From assembly GCA_001596135.1 (NCBI GenBank), contig CP014773.1, positions 1,860,001 through 1,924,000 of the forward strand: DNA of 64,000 nt, in the 5' to 3' direction. This DNA comes from Mucilaginibacter sp. PAMC 26640. GTDB taxonomy: Bacteria > Bacteroidota > Bacteroidia > Sphingobacteriales > Sphingobacteriaceae. Below are positions 43,730 through 53,702 of this stretch, piece after piece. Positions within the stretch are counted from its first letter, which is position 1. Each line of letters starts with the position of its first letter. Made by a program: the position numbers and the translations under genes. The notes beneath the pieces are model-generated. The model did no database searches and had not been told where the DNA came from. It saw nothing but the letters and a program-made list of their open reading frames with translations.

Positions 43730-44698
43730 TCAATCCTTAAAGCTTTCACAAACTTCCTTAACTGTTTCGCTCAGTGGTTTAAATTCAAACCCGATTGCTT
43801 TCCTGATCTTGCTGGTGTCAAATTCTCTAACAACCGATGCTGCTTTCGCGCTGGTTTTATCTATAGCCGGGTCATGTCCGGTAAGGCTCCCCCACAGGGA
43901 AGCACCGCGCCAGGCCACTTCCATCAACCATGGCTTGGCCAGCTTAGCAGGCGCAGGCACACCAAGGAAACCCGCTATTTCGCTAAAAAGTTGTTGATAG
44001 GATCGGTTCTCGCCATTGATAATATAACGTTCACCGCTAATGTCGCTATCCATCAGGGCGATCATGCATTTGGCAACATCCTGCACATCCACAAAGCCCA
44101 TGGTACCGCTGGTGTAAAATTTCAATCCTTTGCGTACCGTTTCAAAGATCTGTCCGCTGCCTTCAATCCCGGCACTGGCACCTAAAATAATGGTTGGGTT
44201 TACAATAACCGCATCCAGCCCCTCGGCAATGCCGCGCCAAACTTCCATTTCACTTTCCAGTTTCGAGATCGCATAGCCGTCGTTTTCAAGGGTAGGGTCC
44301 AGGTGGTGATTTTCATTGATGAGTTCGCCGGGTTTAGCTTCTCCTACGGCCGCTACCGAACTGGTATGCACCATACGAATATTTTTTTCGGTACAAAAAT
44401 CAACCAGTGTTGCGGTCCCTCTTACATTAGTACGGATCATTGGGTTTTTATCCGCAGCCTTTAAGCTTACCCACGCAGCACAATTGTACACCTCTGTTAT
44501 GCCATCCAGTGCAGCTTCTAGGGCAAAAGCATCCATCAGGTCTGCATCAACCCATTCTATCTTTGCAGGGTAGGGCAACAGCAGGTCGGGTATAACAGAC
44601 GATGCCCTCTTTGTGCAGCGGATATAATTACCCCGCAGGATCAGCTCCTTCGCTAATTCTGCTCCTAAAAAACCTGTTGCACCGGTAACGAGTATCAT
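43730..44698 (-). CDS. NAD(P)-dependent epimerase/reductase (extended SDR)
   Basis: A 322-residue extended short-chain dehydrogenase. Rossmann glycine motif TGATGFLGAELAKEL (about 5-19), NCAAWVSL strand, HTSSVAAVG for the catalytic Ser, and YAISKLESE with the catalytic Tyr/Lys pair. Closest in style to dihydroflavonol-4-reductase/3-beta-HSD-like members of Bacteroidota; the substrate is unknown. The frame is open to 44812 through the GTGCAGATG repeat, but MILVTGATGFLG is the conserved N-terminus, so I start at 44698. Confidence 0.88.
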   Translation of the reverse strand: MILVTGATGFLGAELAKELILRGNYIRCTKRASSVIPDLLLPYPAKIEWVDADLMDAFALEAALDGITEVYNCAAWVSLKAADKNPMIRTNVRGTATLVDFCTEKNIRMVHTSSVAAVGEAKPGELINENHHLDPTLENDGYAISKLESEMEVWRGIAEGLDAVIVNPTIILGASAGIEGSGQIFETVRKGLKFYTSGTMGFVDVQDVAKCMIALMDSDISGERYIINGENRSYQQLFSEIAGFLGVPAPAKLAKPWLMEVAWRGASLWGSLTGHDPAIDKTSAKAASVVREFDTSKIRKAIGFEFKPLSETVKEVCESFKD

Positions 44699-44716
44699 TT
44701 GCCAAATATGGCAAAT

Positions 44717-44863
44717 AATGTGCAGATGTGCGGATGTGCAGGTATGCAAATGAAAAACCTTGCTTAATGCCTTTACATGATCCAAAAATAGGTTCACATC
44801 TAAAATTTGCACATCTGCTCATGTTTTTTTTCCGCACATTTGCATATTCGCACATCTGCACAT
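44717..44863. repeat. GTGCAGATG inverted-array repeat, second copy
   Basis: Left arm ATGTGCAGATGTGCGGATGT (44718-44737) plus related words to 44752; right arm from 44794 of the complement (CACATCTGCACATCAAAC at the end). Same family as 14009-14175. It fills the divergent promoter region and runs into the apparent N-terminal extensions of both flanking frames. Confidence 0.85.
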
Positions 44864-44871
44864 CAAACAAC

Positions 44872-46053
44872 ATGTCTTTAGCCGATTTTTTTACACCTAT
44901 TGATCTTAAAAAGATAACGCCTAAAAACGGGTTTTATACCAGTCAGCTGGGGGATAAGATCGATCACAACTCCGTTGCCTTCCCAGATCTGGAGGAGAAA
45001 ACGGACATCGCCATCATCGGTGTAATGGACGACCGCAATGCCATCAATAACTCCGGCTGCGCTTTAGGGCCGGACTACGTACGCGAAAAACTTTACCAGC
45101 TGAACGAGGGTGGCTACACTACCCGTATAGTAGACCTGGGCAACATCACCCGCGGCGAAAAAGTGACTGATACTTATTTCGCACTTAAAACAGTAGTGGA
45201 AGAACTGATCAAAAAAGATATCATTCCCGTGATCATCGGTGGGGGGCAGGACCTTACCTACGCACAATATATGGGCTACGAAAGCCTGGAACAAAAGGTG
45301 GATGTGCTGGTGGTTGATTCGCATTTCGATTTGGACGATGACGGTTTTGGCGATAGTATTGAAACCAACTCAATCGCCTATCTCAACAAGATCTTCCTGC
45401 ACGAACCCAACTATCTCTTCAATTTCAGCAACCTGGGTTACCAAACCTATTTTGCCAGCCAGGAGAGTTTGAGCGTAATGAATAAGTTATACTTTGATGT
45501 TCATCGCCTGGGCGAACTCGCCGGAAACATCTCCGTAACGGAGCCTGTTATCCGCAATGCGAATATGGTGAGTTTCGATATGGGTGCCATCCGCTCGTCA
45601 GACGGTGGAGGTAATGCCAACGCAAAGCCAAATGGTTTTTATGGTGAAGATGCCTGCCAGATCTGCCGGTATGCCGGCTTCAATGATAAGCTAACGTCTA
45701 TCGGTTTTTATGAATTTAACCCGGCTTACGATACCAACGGCCAAACAGCCATGCTACTCTCACAAATGGTGTGGTATTTTATAGATGGATTTTACAACCG
45801 CAAGAAGGATTTTCCCCTCAACCCAAAATCGCAGTATTTGATCTACAAAACCAGCCTCAAGCACGAAGAACACGAACTGGTATTTGTGAAAAGCAAAAAA
45901 AGCGACCGCTGGTGGATGCAGGTGCCATACCCTACGGGCGGGTCTAAAAACGAACGCTTTCACCTGGTGCCATGCCGGTACGACGATTATAAAACTGCAC
46001 GCTCCGGCGAAATGCCCGATCTGTGGTGGCGCACCTTCCAAAAATTAAACTGA
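44872..46053 (+). CDS. Arginase/formimidoylglutamase-fold protein with altered metal ligands
   Basis: A 393-residue protein of the ureohydrolase fold, usually annotated formimidoylglutamase in Bacteroidota. The three metal motifs are recognisable but changed: canonical GGDHS reads GGGQD (123-127, metal His replaced by Gln126), DAHxDxR reads DSHFDLD (149-155, kept), and SxDxD reads SFDMG (234-238, second Asp replaced by Gly238). By comparison with arginase each of the two Mn sites would lose one ligand, so activity is doubtful. A C-terminal extension (about 310-393, aromatic-rich) is not found in ordinary arginases. Start at 44872; upstream open frame is repeat sequence. No histidine-degradation genes are adjacent. 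Confidence 0.75.
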   Translation: MSLADFFTPIDLKKITPKNGFYTSQLGDKIDHNSVAFPDLEEKTDIAIIGVMDDRNAINNSGCALGPDYVREKLYQLNEGGYTTRIVDLGNITRGEKVTDTYFALKTVVEELIKKDIIPVIIGGGQDLTYAQYMGYESLEQKVDVLVVDSHFDLDDDGFGDSIETNSIAYLNKIFLHEPNYLFNFSNLGYQTYFASQESLSVMNKLYFDVHRLGELAGNISVTEPVIRNANMVSFDMGAIRSSDGGGNANAKPNGFYGEDACQICRYAGFNDKLTSIGFYEFNPAYDTNGQTAMLLSQMVWYFIDGFYNRKKDFPLNPKSQYLIYKTSLKHEEHELVFVKSKKSDRWWMQVPYPTGGSKNERFHLVPCRYDDYKTARSGEMPDLWWRTFQKLN

Positions 46054-46106
46054 CCTGCAATTGATTACGCTTTTTTGCGTTATACAAACTCACTATAATC
46101 AGATAA

Positions 46107-47288
46107 ATGAAGAGATCTTTTTTATGCCTGCTGGCGCTTGTACCCGCACTGGTATTCGCACAAAATGCCAAACCTTTTAACATTAAAGGCAAGGTTGGTA
46201 CCCTTAATGCTCCTGCAAAAATTTTCCTTACCTACTATCTGGGTTCAAATACGGTAACTGACTCATCCGAAGTTAAAAACGGCGATTTTGCTTTTACCGG
46301 CGTGGTTATGAACCCGGTTAACGCCGCCATGTTTGTAAGCTACAAAGGTACCGAATACGCCAAATTTATGCAGCAGAGCTTTCCAAATGGTCCGCAAAGT
46401 GGTGCGGCAAAAGGCACAGATCTGTTAACTTTTTTTATCGATAAGGGCGATATCAACATAGCATCTAAAGATTCAATCTCCAAGGCAGTTATTACCGGGT
46501 CAAAACTGAACGATGATAACGTAAGGCTGCAGGGCCAGTTGAAAGTGATTATTCAAAAGGCACAGGCCCTGGGCAAAGAAGCACAGGCTGCAACAGCTGC
46601 CCAGCAGCAATCTGCGGCGTTTCAAAACACCATGCAGGGGCGCTACAAAGCACTGCAGGCCGAGCAAAAGACCACTTTAAAGAACTTTATTTTTGCTAAC
46701 CCAGATAGTTACCTCAGTTTGCTGGCGTTAACCAGCGTTAGTGGCCCTTCGCCGGATGTTGCTGAAGTGGAGCCGCTATATAATGCGCTGTCCGCTGATG
46801 TAAAAAGCACCGAACTGGCTAAGCAGTTAAAATATTCAATGGACAATCTGAAGATCACGGCCATAGGTTCTATGGCGCCGGATTTTATCCAGAATGATGT
46901 GAACGGTAAGCCGGTGAGCTTATCTTCTTTTAAAGGCAAGTATGTGCTGATAGATTTTTGGGCATCGTGGTGCGGTCCTTGCCGCCAGGAAAACCCTAAT
47001 GTGGTGCGCACTTACAATAAATACAAAGGCAAAAACTTCACGGTGCTGGGCGTATCGCTGGATAAAGAAACCGGCAGGGATGCCTGGATAGCCGCTATCA
47101 AAAGCGACGGCCTTACCTGGACCCAGGTTTCCGATCTGAAATTCTGGAAAAACATGGCCGCAACGCTTTACGGTGTGCAAGCCATTCCACAAAATTTTCT
47201 GGTAGATCCACAAGGTAAAATAGTTGCTAAAAACCTGCGCGGCGATGATTTAGATAACAAGTTGGAAGAATTATTGGGTAAAATATAG
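46107..47288 (+). CDS. TlpA-like thioredoxin-family protein with DUF4369 domain (copy 1)
   Basis: Exported disulfide oxidoreductase of 393 residues. Signal peptide 1-19 (VPALVFA before QNAK); DUF4369 beta-domain about 24-130; helical linker about 150-245 rich in Gln and Ala; C-terminal TlpA/ResA-type thioredoxin domain (about 255-393) with Cys289 and Cys292 in WASWCGPCRQENP, and the cis-Pro in AIPQNF. Such proteins keep periplasmic thiols reduced, for example in cytochrome c maturation. A paralogue follows 124 bp downstream, making a tandem pair. It differs mainly in the linker and a FMQQSFPNGPQ insertion. Confidence 0.92.
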   Translation: MKRSFLCLLALVPALVFAQNAKPFNIKGKVGTLNAPAKIFLTYYLGSNTVTDSSEVKNGDFAFTGVVMNPVNAAMFVSYKGTEYAKFMQQSFPNGPQSGAAKGTDLLTFFIDKGDINIASKDSISKAVITGSKLNDDNVRLQGQLKVIIQKAQALGKEAQAATAAQQQSAAFQNTMQGRYKALQAEQKTTLKNFIFANPDSYLSLLALTSVSGPSPDVAEVEPLYNALSADVKSTELAKQLKYSMDNLKITAIGSMAPDFIQNDVNGKPVSLSSFKGKYVLIDFWASWCGPCRQENPNVVRTYNKYKGKNFTVLGVSLDKETGRDAWIAAIKSDGLTWTQVSDLKFWKNMAATLYGVQAIPQNFLVDPQGKIVAKNLRGDDLDNKLEELLGKI

Positions 47289-47412
47289 GGGCATTGCGCT
47301 AAAATGCGGGTTTACGATAAACAACTTGTCATTATGTCGTTACAATAGCTGCTTTTGCTTTGATTTCTTGGCTCTTAGTAGGATATTGGCATCTTAATCA
47401 TATCACTAACTC

Positions 47413-48540
47413 ATGAAGAAAATAGTTTTCAGCGCTTTAGCGTTATTCCCGGCAATGCTTTTTGCACAGGATACTAAATTTACGGTACAGGGCAATGTAG
47501 GTACAGTTGGTGCGCCAGCCAAAGTTTACCTGCAATACCGTAAAGATAAAAAAACCGTTATCGACTCTGCTGTACTTAAAGATGGCAAGTTTAGCTTTAC
47601 TGGCAACGCGGGCACTACACCCGCCAGCGGTTACCTCTTATTTAACGCGAAAGGTACAGGAATGAATGGTACCCGCGATTATAAATCTATTTATATTGAG
47701 CCTGGTGTTGTTAATGTTAGTGCTACAGATGCAATAGCTGATGCAAAGGTAGACGGGCCTAAAACAAACCAGGAAAATGCGTTGTACCAAGCCGCTTTGA
47801 AGCCTGTGAACGACGGTTATACGGCTATGGAAGCAAAAGAAAAAGCAGCCGGCGACCAGGCAAAAACCCCGGAATTTATTAAGCAGGCTAAACTGGATGA
47901 AAAAGCTATCGATGAAAAGGAGAAAGCAATTAACAAGCAGTTTATAACGGCTCACCCGGATTCTTATATAAGTTTGAACGCACTGCAGTCTTTTACTTAC
48001 AGCGCGGATTATGTAGATATAGCGCCTTTATATGAAAACCTGTCGCCTGCAATTAAAGCCTCAGAAGGTGGCAAAGCTTTTGGCGAAATGCTGCCTAAAT
48101 TAAAAGCGGTGGCCTTAGGCGCAACAGCCCCTGAATTTGCTGAGGCAGATACAGCAGGTAAAGTGGTTAGCCTTTCTTCGTTCCGCGGTAAATATGTGCT
48201 GATAGATTTTTGGGCATCATGGTGTGGTCCTTGCCGCGCAGAAAACCCCAACGTGGTTAAGGCATACAATCAATACAAAGCCAAAAACTTCACCATTGTA
48301 GGTGTTTCTTTAGATCGCCCGAACGCTAAGGAAAACTGGTTGAAAGCTATCCATAAAGACGGCCTTGCCTGGACACAGTTATCCGATCTTAAATTCTGGG
48401 ACAGCAAAGCGGCCGGTATGTATGGCGTGCGCGCTATCCCTCAAAACTTTCTGTTAGATCCTAATGGAAAGATCATCGGTAAAAACCTTCGCGGCGACGA
48501 TCTGGATGCTAAACTGGCAGAACTGTTTGGGAAGATATAA
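47413..48540 (+). CDS. TlpA-like thioredoxin-family protein with DUF4369 domain (copy 2)
   Basis: A 375-residue paralogue of the preceding gene. Signal peptide about 1-19 (FPAMLFA before QDTK); DUF4369 about 24-110; Lys/Ala/Glu-rich coiled linker about 130-180; thioredoxin domain about 240-375 with Cys271 and Cys274 in WASWCGPCRAENP, and GVRAIPQNFLLDP. The thioredoxin halves of the two copies are very similar while the linkers diverge, which suggests a duplication with different partners rather than simple redundancy. Followed by a repeat element that contains its terminator. Confidence 0.92.
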   Translation: MKKIVFSALALFPAMLFAQDTKFTVQGNVGTVGAPAKVYLQYRKDKKTVIDSAVLKDGKFSFTGNAGTTPASGYLLFNAKGTGMNGTRDYKSIYIEPGVVNVSATDAIADAKVDGPKTNQENALYQAALKPVNDGYTAMEAKEKAAGDQAKTPEFIKQAKLDEKAIDEKEKAINKQFITAHPDSYISLNALQSFTYSADYVDIAPLYENLSPAIKASEGGKAFGEMLPKLKAVALGATAPEFAEADTAGKVVSLSSFRGKYVLIDFWASWCGPCRAENPNVVKAYNQYKAKNFTIVGVSLDRPNAKENWLKAIHKDGLAWTQLSDLKFWDSKAAGMYGVRAIPQNFLLDPNGKIIGKNLRGDDLDAKLAELFGKI

Positions 48541-48543
48541 TTT

Positions 48544-48757
48544 AGTCGGAAGTCGGAAAGACAGAAAGTCGGAAAGTCGGAAAGACGGAAAGTTGGAAAG
48601 ATCGATAAGTACGAAGTTTCGGAAGTCTGTGAATTTGTGAAGGTAGATTTGCGAATCAGTCAGGCTGATATTTATACAAAAGGTCCCGGAGCATTGCTCA
48701 CGGGACCTTTTTTGATATCCTATCTTTCGGACTTGCCGGACTTTCGGACTTTCCGAC
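48544..48757. repeat. GTCGGAAAGAC inverted-array repeat enclosing a terminator
   Basis: Left arm 48544-48600 is a run of GGAAAGTCGGAAAGAC-type words; right arm 48723-48757 is the complement (TTTCGGACTTTCCGACT). Between convergent genes; the right arm reaches the purD stop codon. The 17-bp core words pair well between arms. Confidence 0.85.
48678..48711. terminator. Bidirectional terminator between thioredoxin copy 2 and purD
   Basis: AAAAGGTCCCG and CGGGACCTTTT, perfect 11-bp stem with 12-base loop, followed by TT on the plus strand and preceded by an A-rich run serving the minus strand. Confidence 0.88.
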
Positions 48758-50031
48758 TACAACAAATCAAATCCGATGTCTTTCCGGAAATATACGCCGT
48801 CGTAATAGATCCTGGCTGCATCTGCGGTGGCTTGTTGCAGGGCACTGAACATATCATTTTGTAACGAGGTAATGGCCAATACCCGGCCGCCGGTTGATAA
48901 GATCTCTTCACCGTTTAACGATGTGCCGGCATGGAACACATGCGAATCGCGCACATTCTCTATCCCGCTGATGGCTTTATCTTTTAGGTATTCGCCTGGA
49001 TAACCGCCTGCTACGCACACAACGGTTGCTGCAGTTTTATCAGAGATAAGTAATTCCTTTTCATTCAGGTTGCCCTCAGCAACACCTTGCAGCAAATCCA
49101 CAAAATCAGAGTCGATGCGTGGCATAACGCTTTCCGTCTCCGGGTCGCCCATGCGGCAGTTGTATTCTATTACCCAAGGCTCGCCTTGTGTATTCATCAG
49201 TCCGATGAAAATAAAGCCTTTGTACGGGATGCCTTCGTTCTTTAAACCTTCAATTGTTGGGATGATCACCCTTTGCTCTACCTTCTCCATAAAAGCAGCG
49301 TCAGCAAACGGAACCGGAGAAACAGAACCCATACCGCCTGTATTCAAACCGGTATCACCTTCGCCAATGCGTTTGTAGTCTTTGGCTTCCGGCAGTATTT
49401 TGTAGTTGGTGCCATCGGTCATCACAAAAACGGATAGCTCGATGCCCTGTAAAAATTGCTCTATTACAACTTTGGAGCTGGCATTGCCGAACTTAGCCTC
49501 GGTAAGCATTTCTACTAGCTCCAGCTGGGCTTCTTCCAGTGTCAGGCAAATTAATACGCCTTTACCGGCTGCTAATCCATCCGCTTTTAAAACTACCGGC
49601 AAGCCGGCAGTTGCCAGGTAAGCAAAACCATCCTGCAAAGTGTCTTTTGTAAATGTTTTTGATGCTGCTGTAGGGATATTATTGCGCTGCATAAACAACT
49701 TACTGAAATCCTTACTGCCTTCTAGTTGGGCAGCTTCCTGCTGCGGGCCTATCACCGGGATATGCTTTAGCTGCTCATCTGCCAAAAAGAAATCATGAAT
49801 GCCCTTTACCAGCGGTTCCTCGGGTCCAACCAATACCAGGCTGATCGCATTGCTTACCGCAAAAGTTTTGATGCCTTCAAAATCGGTAACCTTAAGGTTA
49901 ACGTTGGTGCCATATTGGCCTGTGCCGGCATTACCCGGTGCAATAAAAAGATTATCGCATTTAGGGCTTTGGGAAATTTTCCAGGCGAAGGCGCTTTCCC
50001 TTCCGCCCGAACCGAGGATCAGGATATTCAT
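48757..50031 (-). CDS. purD: Phosphoribosylamine-glycine ligase
   Basis: Second step of purine synthesis: joins 5-phosphoribosylamine and glycine with ATP. The 424-residue ATP-grasp protein begins MNILILGSGGRESAFAWK (N-domain), with the grasp region LPVVLKADGLAAGKGV (about 142-157), KIGEGDTG-like phosphate segment (seen as RIGEGDTGLNTGGMGSVSP) and EYNCRMGDPETE (about 287-298, metal-binding Glu/Asn). Normal length. Preceded by a perfect -7 element only five bases upstream. No other pur genes are adjacent. Confidence 0.97.
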   Translation of the reverse strand: MNILILGSGGRESAFAWKISQSPKCDNLFIAPGNAGTGQYGTNVNLKVTDFEGIKTFAVSNAISLVLVGPEEPLVKGIHDFFLADEQLKHIPVIGPQQEAAQLEGSKDFSKLFMQRNNIPTAASKTFTKDTLQDGFAYLATAGLPVVLKADGLAAGKGVLICLTLEEAQLELVEMLTEAKFGNASSKVVIEQFLQGIELSVFVMTDGTNYKILPEAKDYKRIGEGDTGLNTGGMGSVSPVPFADAAFMEKVEQRVIIPTIEGLKNEGIPYKGFIFIGLMNTQGEPWVIEYNCRMGDPETESVMPRIDSDFVDLLQGVAEGNLNEKELLISDKTAATVVCVAGGYPGEYLKDKAISGIENVRDSHVFHAGTSLNGEEILSTGGRVLAITSLQNDMFSALQQATADAARIYYDGVYFRKDIGFDLL

Positions 50032-50036
50032 GGGGC

Positions 50037-50044
50037 CAAAGATA
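50037..50044 (-). promoter_or_regulatory. -7 element of purD
   Basis: TATCTTTG on the minus strand, perfect TAnnTTTG, 5 bp before the ATG; a leaderless transcript is expected. Confidence 0.6.
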
Positions 50045-50051
50045 GTTTTTT

Positions 50052-50190
50052 GCTATCAAGTAGGAAGTAGGAAGTATCAAGTCTTTAGTATCAAGTATCA
50101 AGATTTAATGCGCCCGGCCAGCCATACTAATACTAAATACTGGATACTAGATACTAGATACTAGCTACTTCCTACTAGCTACTTGCTACT
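50052..50190. repeat. TATCAAGTAG inverted-array repeat between purD and secA
   Basis: Left arm 50052-50103 (TATCAAGTAGGAAGTAGGAAG, then AGTATCAAGTATCAAGA) and right arm 50123-50190 (ATACTAGATACTAGATACT, CTACTTGCTACT) are inverted arrays around a 19-bp GC-rich core. It lies exactly between the -7 elements of divergent purD and secA. No gene is enclosed, unlike at 7337-7723. Confidence 0.88.
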
Positions 50191-50197
50191 ATTTTCT

Positions 50198-50205
50198 TAC
50201 CTTTG
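50198..50205 (+). promoter_or_regulatory. -7 element of secA
   Basis: TACCTTTG, perfect TAnnTTTG, 67 bp before the ATG; begins 7 bp after the repeat arm, so the -33 region would lie inside the repeat. Confidence 0.5.
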
Positions 50206-50272
50206 CCTGCCAATATGACTTTGAAATTGCAGTGGCTCAATTGTTGAGTTTATTGCACTTTATAAAAATACT

Positions 50273-53200
50273 ATGTTAGACTTTTTTAGTAAGCTTTTCG
50301 GAAGCAAATCAGACAGGGATGTTAAAAGCATCCAGCCTATAGTTGAGAAGATTAAGGCGGAGTTTGCCAAACTGGGCCAATTGAGCAATGATGAGCTTAG
50401 GGCTAAAACGATAGAATTTAAAGAAACCATTGCTACCGGGCTCTCCGGTATTGATAGCGAAATACAGGCCATAAAGGACCGGACTGAAACTGAACTGGAT
50501 ATGGAGGTAAGCGAAAAGGTTACCCTTTATACCCAGTTAGATAAGCTGGAAAAGGATCGCAACAAGGAGCTGGAAGATATCCTGATCAATATTTTGCCAC
50601 AGGCCTTTGGTGTAGTAAAAGAAACCGCTAAGCGCCTTGCTGAGAATAAAAGCATCGAAGTTACCGCTACTGAGTTTGACCGTGAACTAGCAGCAAAGAA
50701 AAGCAACGTAGTAATTAAAGGCGATAAAGCTACCCATAGCAGTACCTGGCTGGCTGCCGGCAACGAGGTTACCTGGAACATGGTACACTACGATGTGCAG
50801 CTGATTGGTGGTATTGTACTTCACCAGGGAAAAATCTCTGAAATGGCTACAGGTGAAGGTAAAACGCTGGTAGCTACACTGCCTGCGTACCTGAATGCAC
50901 TTGCAGGCCAGGGCGTACACATTGTAACGGTGAATGATTACCTGGCACGCCGAGATAGCGAGTGGATGGGCCCGTTATATGAATTCCATGGCTTATCTGT
51001 GGATTGTATTGATAAACATGAGCCTAATTCTGAAGAGCGCCGCAAAGCTTATTTAGCTGATATTACTTTTGGCACCAATAACGAGTTTGGTTTTGATTAC
51101 CTGCGTGACAATATGACACGTAGCCCTGAAGAGCTGGTGCAGCGCAAGCTACACTTTGCCATGGTGGATGAGGTGGATTCGGTGTTAATTGACGATGCGC
51201 GTACACCGTTGATCATCAGCGGGCCTATCCCGCGTGGTGATGAACACGAGTTTTATGAGCTGAAACCCCGTATAGAGCGTTTGGTTAATGCACAGAAGGC
51301 GTATGTAAATGGCGTATTGAATGAAGCTAAAAAAGCGATCAACGATGGCAAAACCGGTGTTGATGAAGGCGGTTTAGCTTTATTGCGTGCGCACCGTGCA
51401 TTGCCAAAAAGTAAAGCACTGATCAAGTTCCTGAGCGAAGGCGGTAACAAAACCGTATTGCTGAAGACAGAGAACCACTACATGCAGGATCAGGGTAAAG
51501 AAATGCCTAAGGTAGATTCTGAACTGTTCTTCATTATAGATGAGAAAAGCAATTCGGTAGAATTGTCTGAAAAAGGTATCGAGCTGATCACCGCTTCCGG
51601 TGAGGATCAGGGTTTCTTTGTGATGCCTGACGTAGGTACCGAGATCGCCAACATCGAAAAATCTGCCTTGCCTGCCGAAGAAAAGATTGCTAAGAAAGAC
51701 GAGCTCATGCGCGATTTTTCTATCAAATCGGAACGTATCCACTCGGTTAACCAGTTATTGAAAGCATACACTTTATTTGAAAAGGATACCGAATACATCC
51801 TTGACGATGGTAAAGTAAAAATAGTAGATGAGCAAACCGGCCGTGTTTTGGATGGCCGCCGTTACAGCGATGGCCTACACCAGGCTATTGAGGCAAAGGA
51901 AAATGTAAAGGTAGAAGATGCTACCCAAACATTTGCGACCATAACCCTGCAAAATTACTTCAGAATGTACCATAAGCTTTGTGGTATGACGGGTACTGCC
52001 GTTACCGAAGCAGGTGAATTCTGGGAAATTTATAAGCTGGATGTAGTGGAGATCCCAACCAATACCCCTGCTTCCCGCTCGGATATGCAGGATTTGGTTT
52101 ATCGCACCATCCGCGAAAAATACAATGCTGTTGCTGATGAAATTGTTAAACTTACGGAGGCGGGTCGCCCGGTACTGGTAGGTACTACCTCTGTAGAAAT
52201 TTCTGAGTTATTGAGCCGTATGCTTAAGCTGCGCGGTATTAAACATAATGTACTGAATGCCAAGATGCACCAGAAAGAGGCCGATATTGTGGCCGAGGCT
52301 GGTCAGCGGAGTACGGTAACCATTGCTACCAACATGGCTGGTCGTGGTACGGATATTAAGCTGGGCGAAGGCGTAAAAGAAGTTGGCGGTTTAGCCATTG
52401 TAGGTACCGAGCGCCATGAGAGCCGCCGGGTAGACAGGCAGCTGCGTGGTCGTGCAGGCCGCCAGGGTGACCCGGGTTCATCCCAGTTCTTCGTGTCATT
52501 AGAGGATAACCTGATGCGTTTATTCGGTTCGGAAAGGATCTCTAACCTGATGGTAAGAATGGGTATTGAGGAGGGCGAAGTGATTCAGCACTCCATGATC
52601 TCAAAATCTATTGAGCGTGCGCAGAAGAAAGTAGAAGAAAATAACTTTGGTATCCGTAAACGTTTGCTGGAGTACGATGATGTGATGAACTCACAGCGTA
52701 CCGTTATTTACGCAAAACGTAAAAATGCCTTGTTCGGTGAGCGTTTGGAAGTTGATTTGAACAACACCATTTTTGATGTTATTGAGGATGTGGTTACCGA
52801 ATATAAAGAAGCTAACAATTACGAAGGCTTCCAGTTGGAGGTGATCCGTTTGTTTTCGGTTGATCCGGATACAACACAGGAGCAGTTTTCAGCCACATCC
52901 GTTAATAACCTGGTTGATAAAACCTTTAATGATGTGATCGATTTCTACAAGCGTAAATCTGAAGCCATTGCGCAGCAGGCTTACCCGGTTATTAAAGATG
53001 TTTACGATACCCGTGGCCAGTATGTGGAGAACATTGTTGTTCCGTTCAGCGATGGCGTACATGGTATCCAGGTGGCTGTGCCGTTGAAGAAAGCGGTGGA
53101 GAACCAAGGGGCAGAGGTGTTCAGGTCGTTTGAGAAAAACGTTACCTTGTACCTGATTGATGATGCCTGGAAAGAGCACTTACGCGAAATGGACGAGTTA

Positions 53201-53581
53201 AAGCAATCGGTACAGAATGCCGTTTACGAACAAAAAGACCCATTATTGGTATATAAGTTCGAGGCTTTTGAATTATTCCGCCAGATGTTATCAAACGTGA
53301 ACAAGGAGCTGGTAAGCTTCCTGTTCAGAGGTGGAATTGCAGTACAGCAGGAGCCGGAGGAAGTGAAGGAAGCAAAACCGGAGCCGAAGCTGGATCTTAA
53401 AAAAATGCGCACCTCCAAGCCGGAACTGGTTGGCGAAGCTAACGGCATGCCGATGGAAGATACCCGCGAAGTACAAAAAGCAACTCCTGTAAAGGTTGAG
53501 CAAAAAATAGGCAGGAACGACCCTTGCCCATGCGGTAGCGGCAAAAAGTTTAAGAACTGCCACGGCGTAGGGCAAAATTAA
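50273..53581 (+). CDS. secA: Protein translocase ATPase SecA
   Basis: Motor ATPase that drives unfolded preproteins through SecYEG. The 1102-residue product is about 200 residues longer than E. coli SecA. Walker A Lys197 in [22 protein letters not shown] (Walker B region); a Bacteroidota-type insertion in the preprotein-binding region (about 325-440, [18 protein letters not shown] to [16 protein letters not shown] text); motif III to VI ([27 protein letters not shown]); helical scaffold; and a C-terminal SEC-C zinc motif ([13 protein letters not shown]) that binds SecB or ribosome. No sign of damage. Confidence 0.98.
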   Translation: MLDFFSKLFGSKSDRDVKSIQPIVEKIKAEFAKLGQLSNDELRAKTIEFKETIATGLSGIDSEIQAIKDRTETELDMEVSEKVTLYTQLDKLEKDRNKELEDILINILPQAFGVVKETAKRLAENKSIEVTATEFDRELAAKKSNVVIKGDKATHSSTWLAAGNEVTWNMVHYDVQLIGGIVLHQGKISEMATGEGKTLVATLPAYLNALAGQGVHIVTVNDYLARRDSEWMGPLYEFHGLSVDCIDKHEPNSEERRKAYLADITFGTNNEFGFDYLRDNMTRSPEELVQRKLHFAMVDEVDSVLIDDARTPLIISGPIPRGDEHEFYELKPRIERLVNAQKAYVNGVLNEAKKAINDGKTGVDEGGLALLRAHRALPKSKALIKFLSEGGNKTVLLKTENHYMQDQGKEMPKVDSELFFIIDEKSNSVELSEKGIELITASGEDQGFFVMPDVGTEIANIEKSALPAEEKIAKKDELMRDFSIKSERIHSVNQLLKAYTLFEKDTEYILDDGKVKIVDEQTGRVLDGRRYSDGLHQAIEAKENVKVEDATQTFATITLQNYFRMYHKLCGMTGTAVTEAGEFWEIYKLDVVEIPTNTPASRSDMQDLVYRTIREKYNAVADEIVKLTEAGRPVLVGTTSVEISELLSRMLKLRGIKHNVLNAKMHQKEADIVAEAGQRSTVTIATNMAGRGTDIKLGEGVKEVGGLAIVGTERHESRRVDRQLRGRAGRQGDPGSSQFFVSLEDNLMRLFGSERISNLMVRMGIEEGEVIQHSMISKSIERAQKKVEENNFGIRKRLLEYDDVMNSQRTVIYAKRKNALFGERLEVDLNNTIFDVIEDVVTEYKEANNYEGFQLEVIRLFSVDPDTTQEQFSATSVNNLVDKTFNDVIDFYKRKSEAIAQQAYPVIKDVYDTRGQYVENIVVPFSDGVHGIQVAVPLKKAVENQGAEVFRSFEKNVTLYLIDDAWKEHLREMDELKQSVQNAVYEQKDPLLVYKFEAFELFRQMLSNVNKELVSFLFRGGIAVQQEPEEVKEAKPEPKLDLKKMRTSKPELVGEANGMPMEDTREVQKATPVKVEQKIGRNDPCPCGSGKKFKNCHGVGQN

Positions 53582-53593
53582 ATAGCAGAAGGC

Positions 53594-53683
53594 GTCATCC
53601 TGAACTTGTTTCAGGACCCAGGTAGTAGTAAACAGTATGTATGCTACTTTGCAGATGGGTTACCGAAACAAGTTCGTTATGAC
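53594..53683. repeat. GAACTTGTTTC inverted repeat
   Basis: Left arm 53594-53619 (GTCATCCTGAACTTGTTTC) and right arm 53657-53683 (GAAACAAGTTCGTTATGAC) are complementary with a few mismatches around 37 bases. This is a common dispersed palindrome of bacterial genomes. Lies after secA and may close its transcript. Confidence 0.75.
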
Positions 53684-53702
53684 TGCGTTTACATTATAAC
53701 TA

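Noticed and set aside
44728..44871. N-terminal extension of the arginase-fold protein
   Set aside because: The segment is encoded by the GTGCAGATG repeat arms and lacks similarity to the family; the ATG at 44872 begins the conserved part.
48637..48864. A 75-codon ORF across the purD 3' region
   Set aside because: It runs through a terminator hairpin and antisense to purD.
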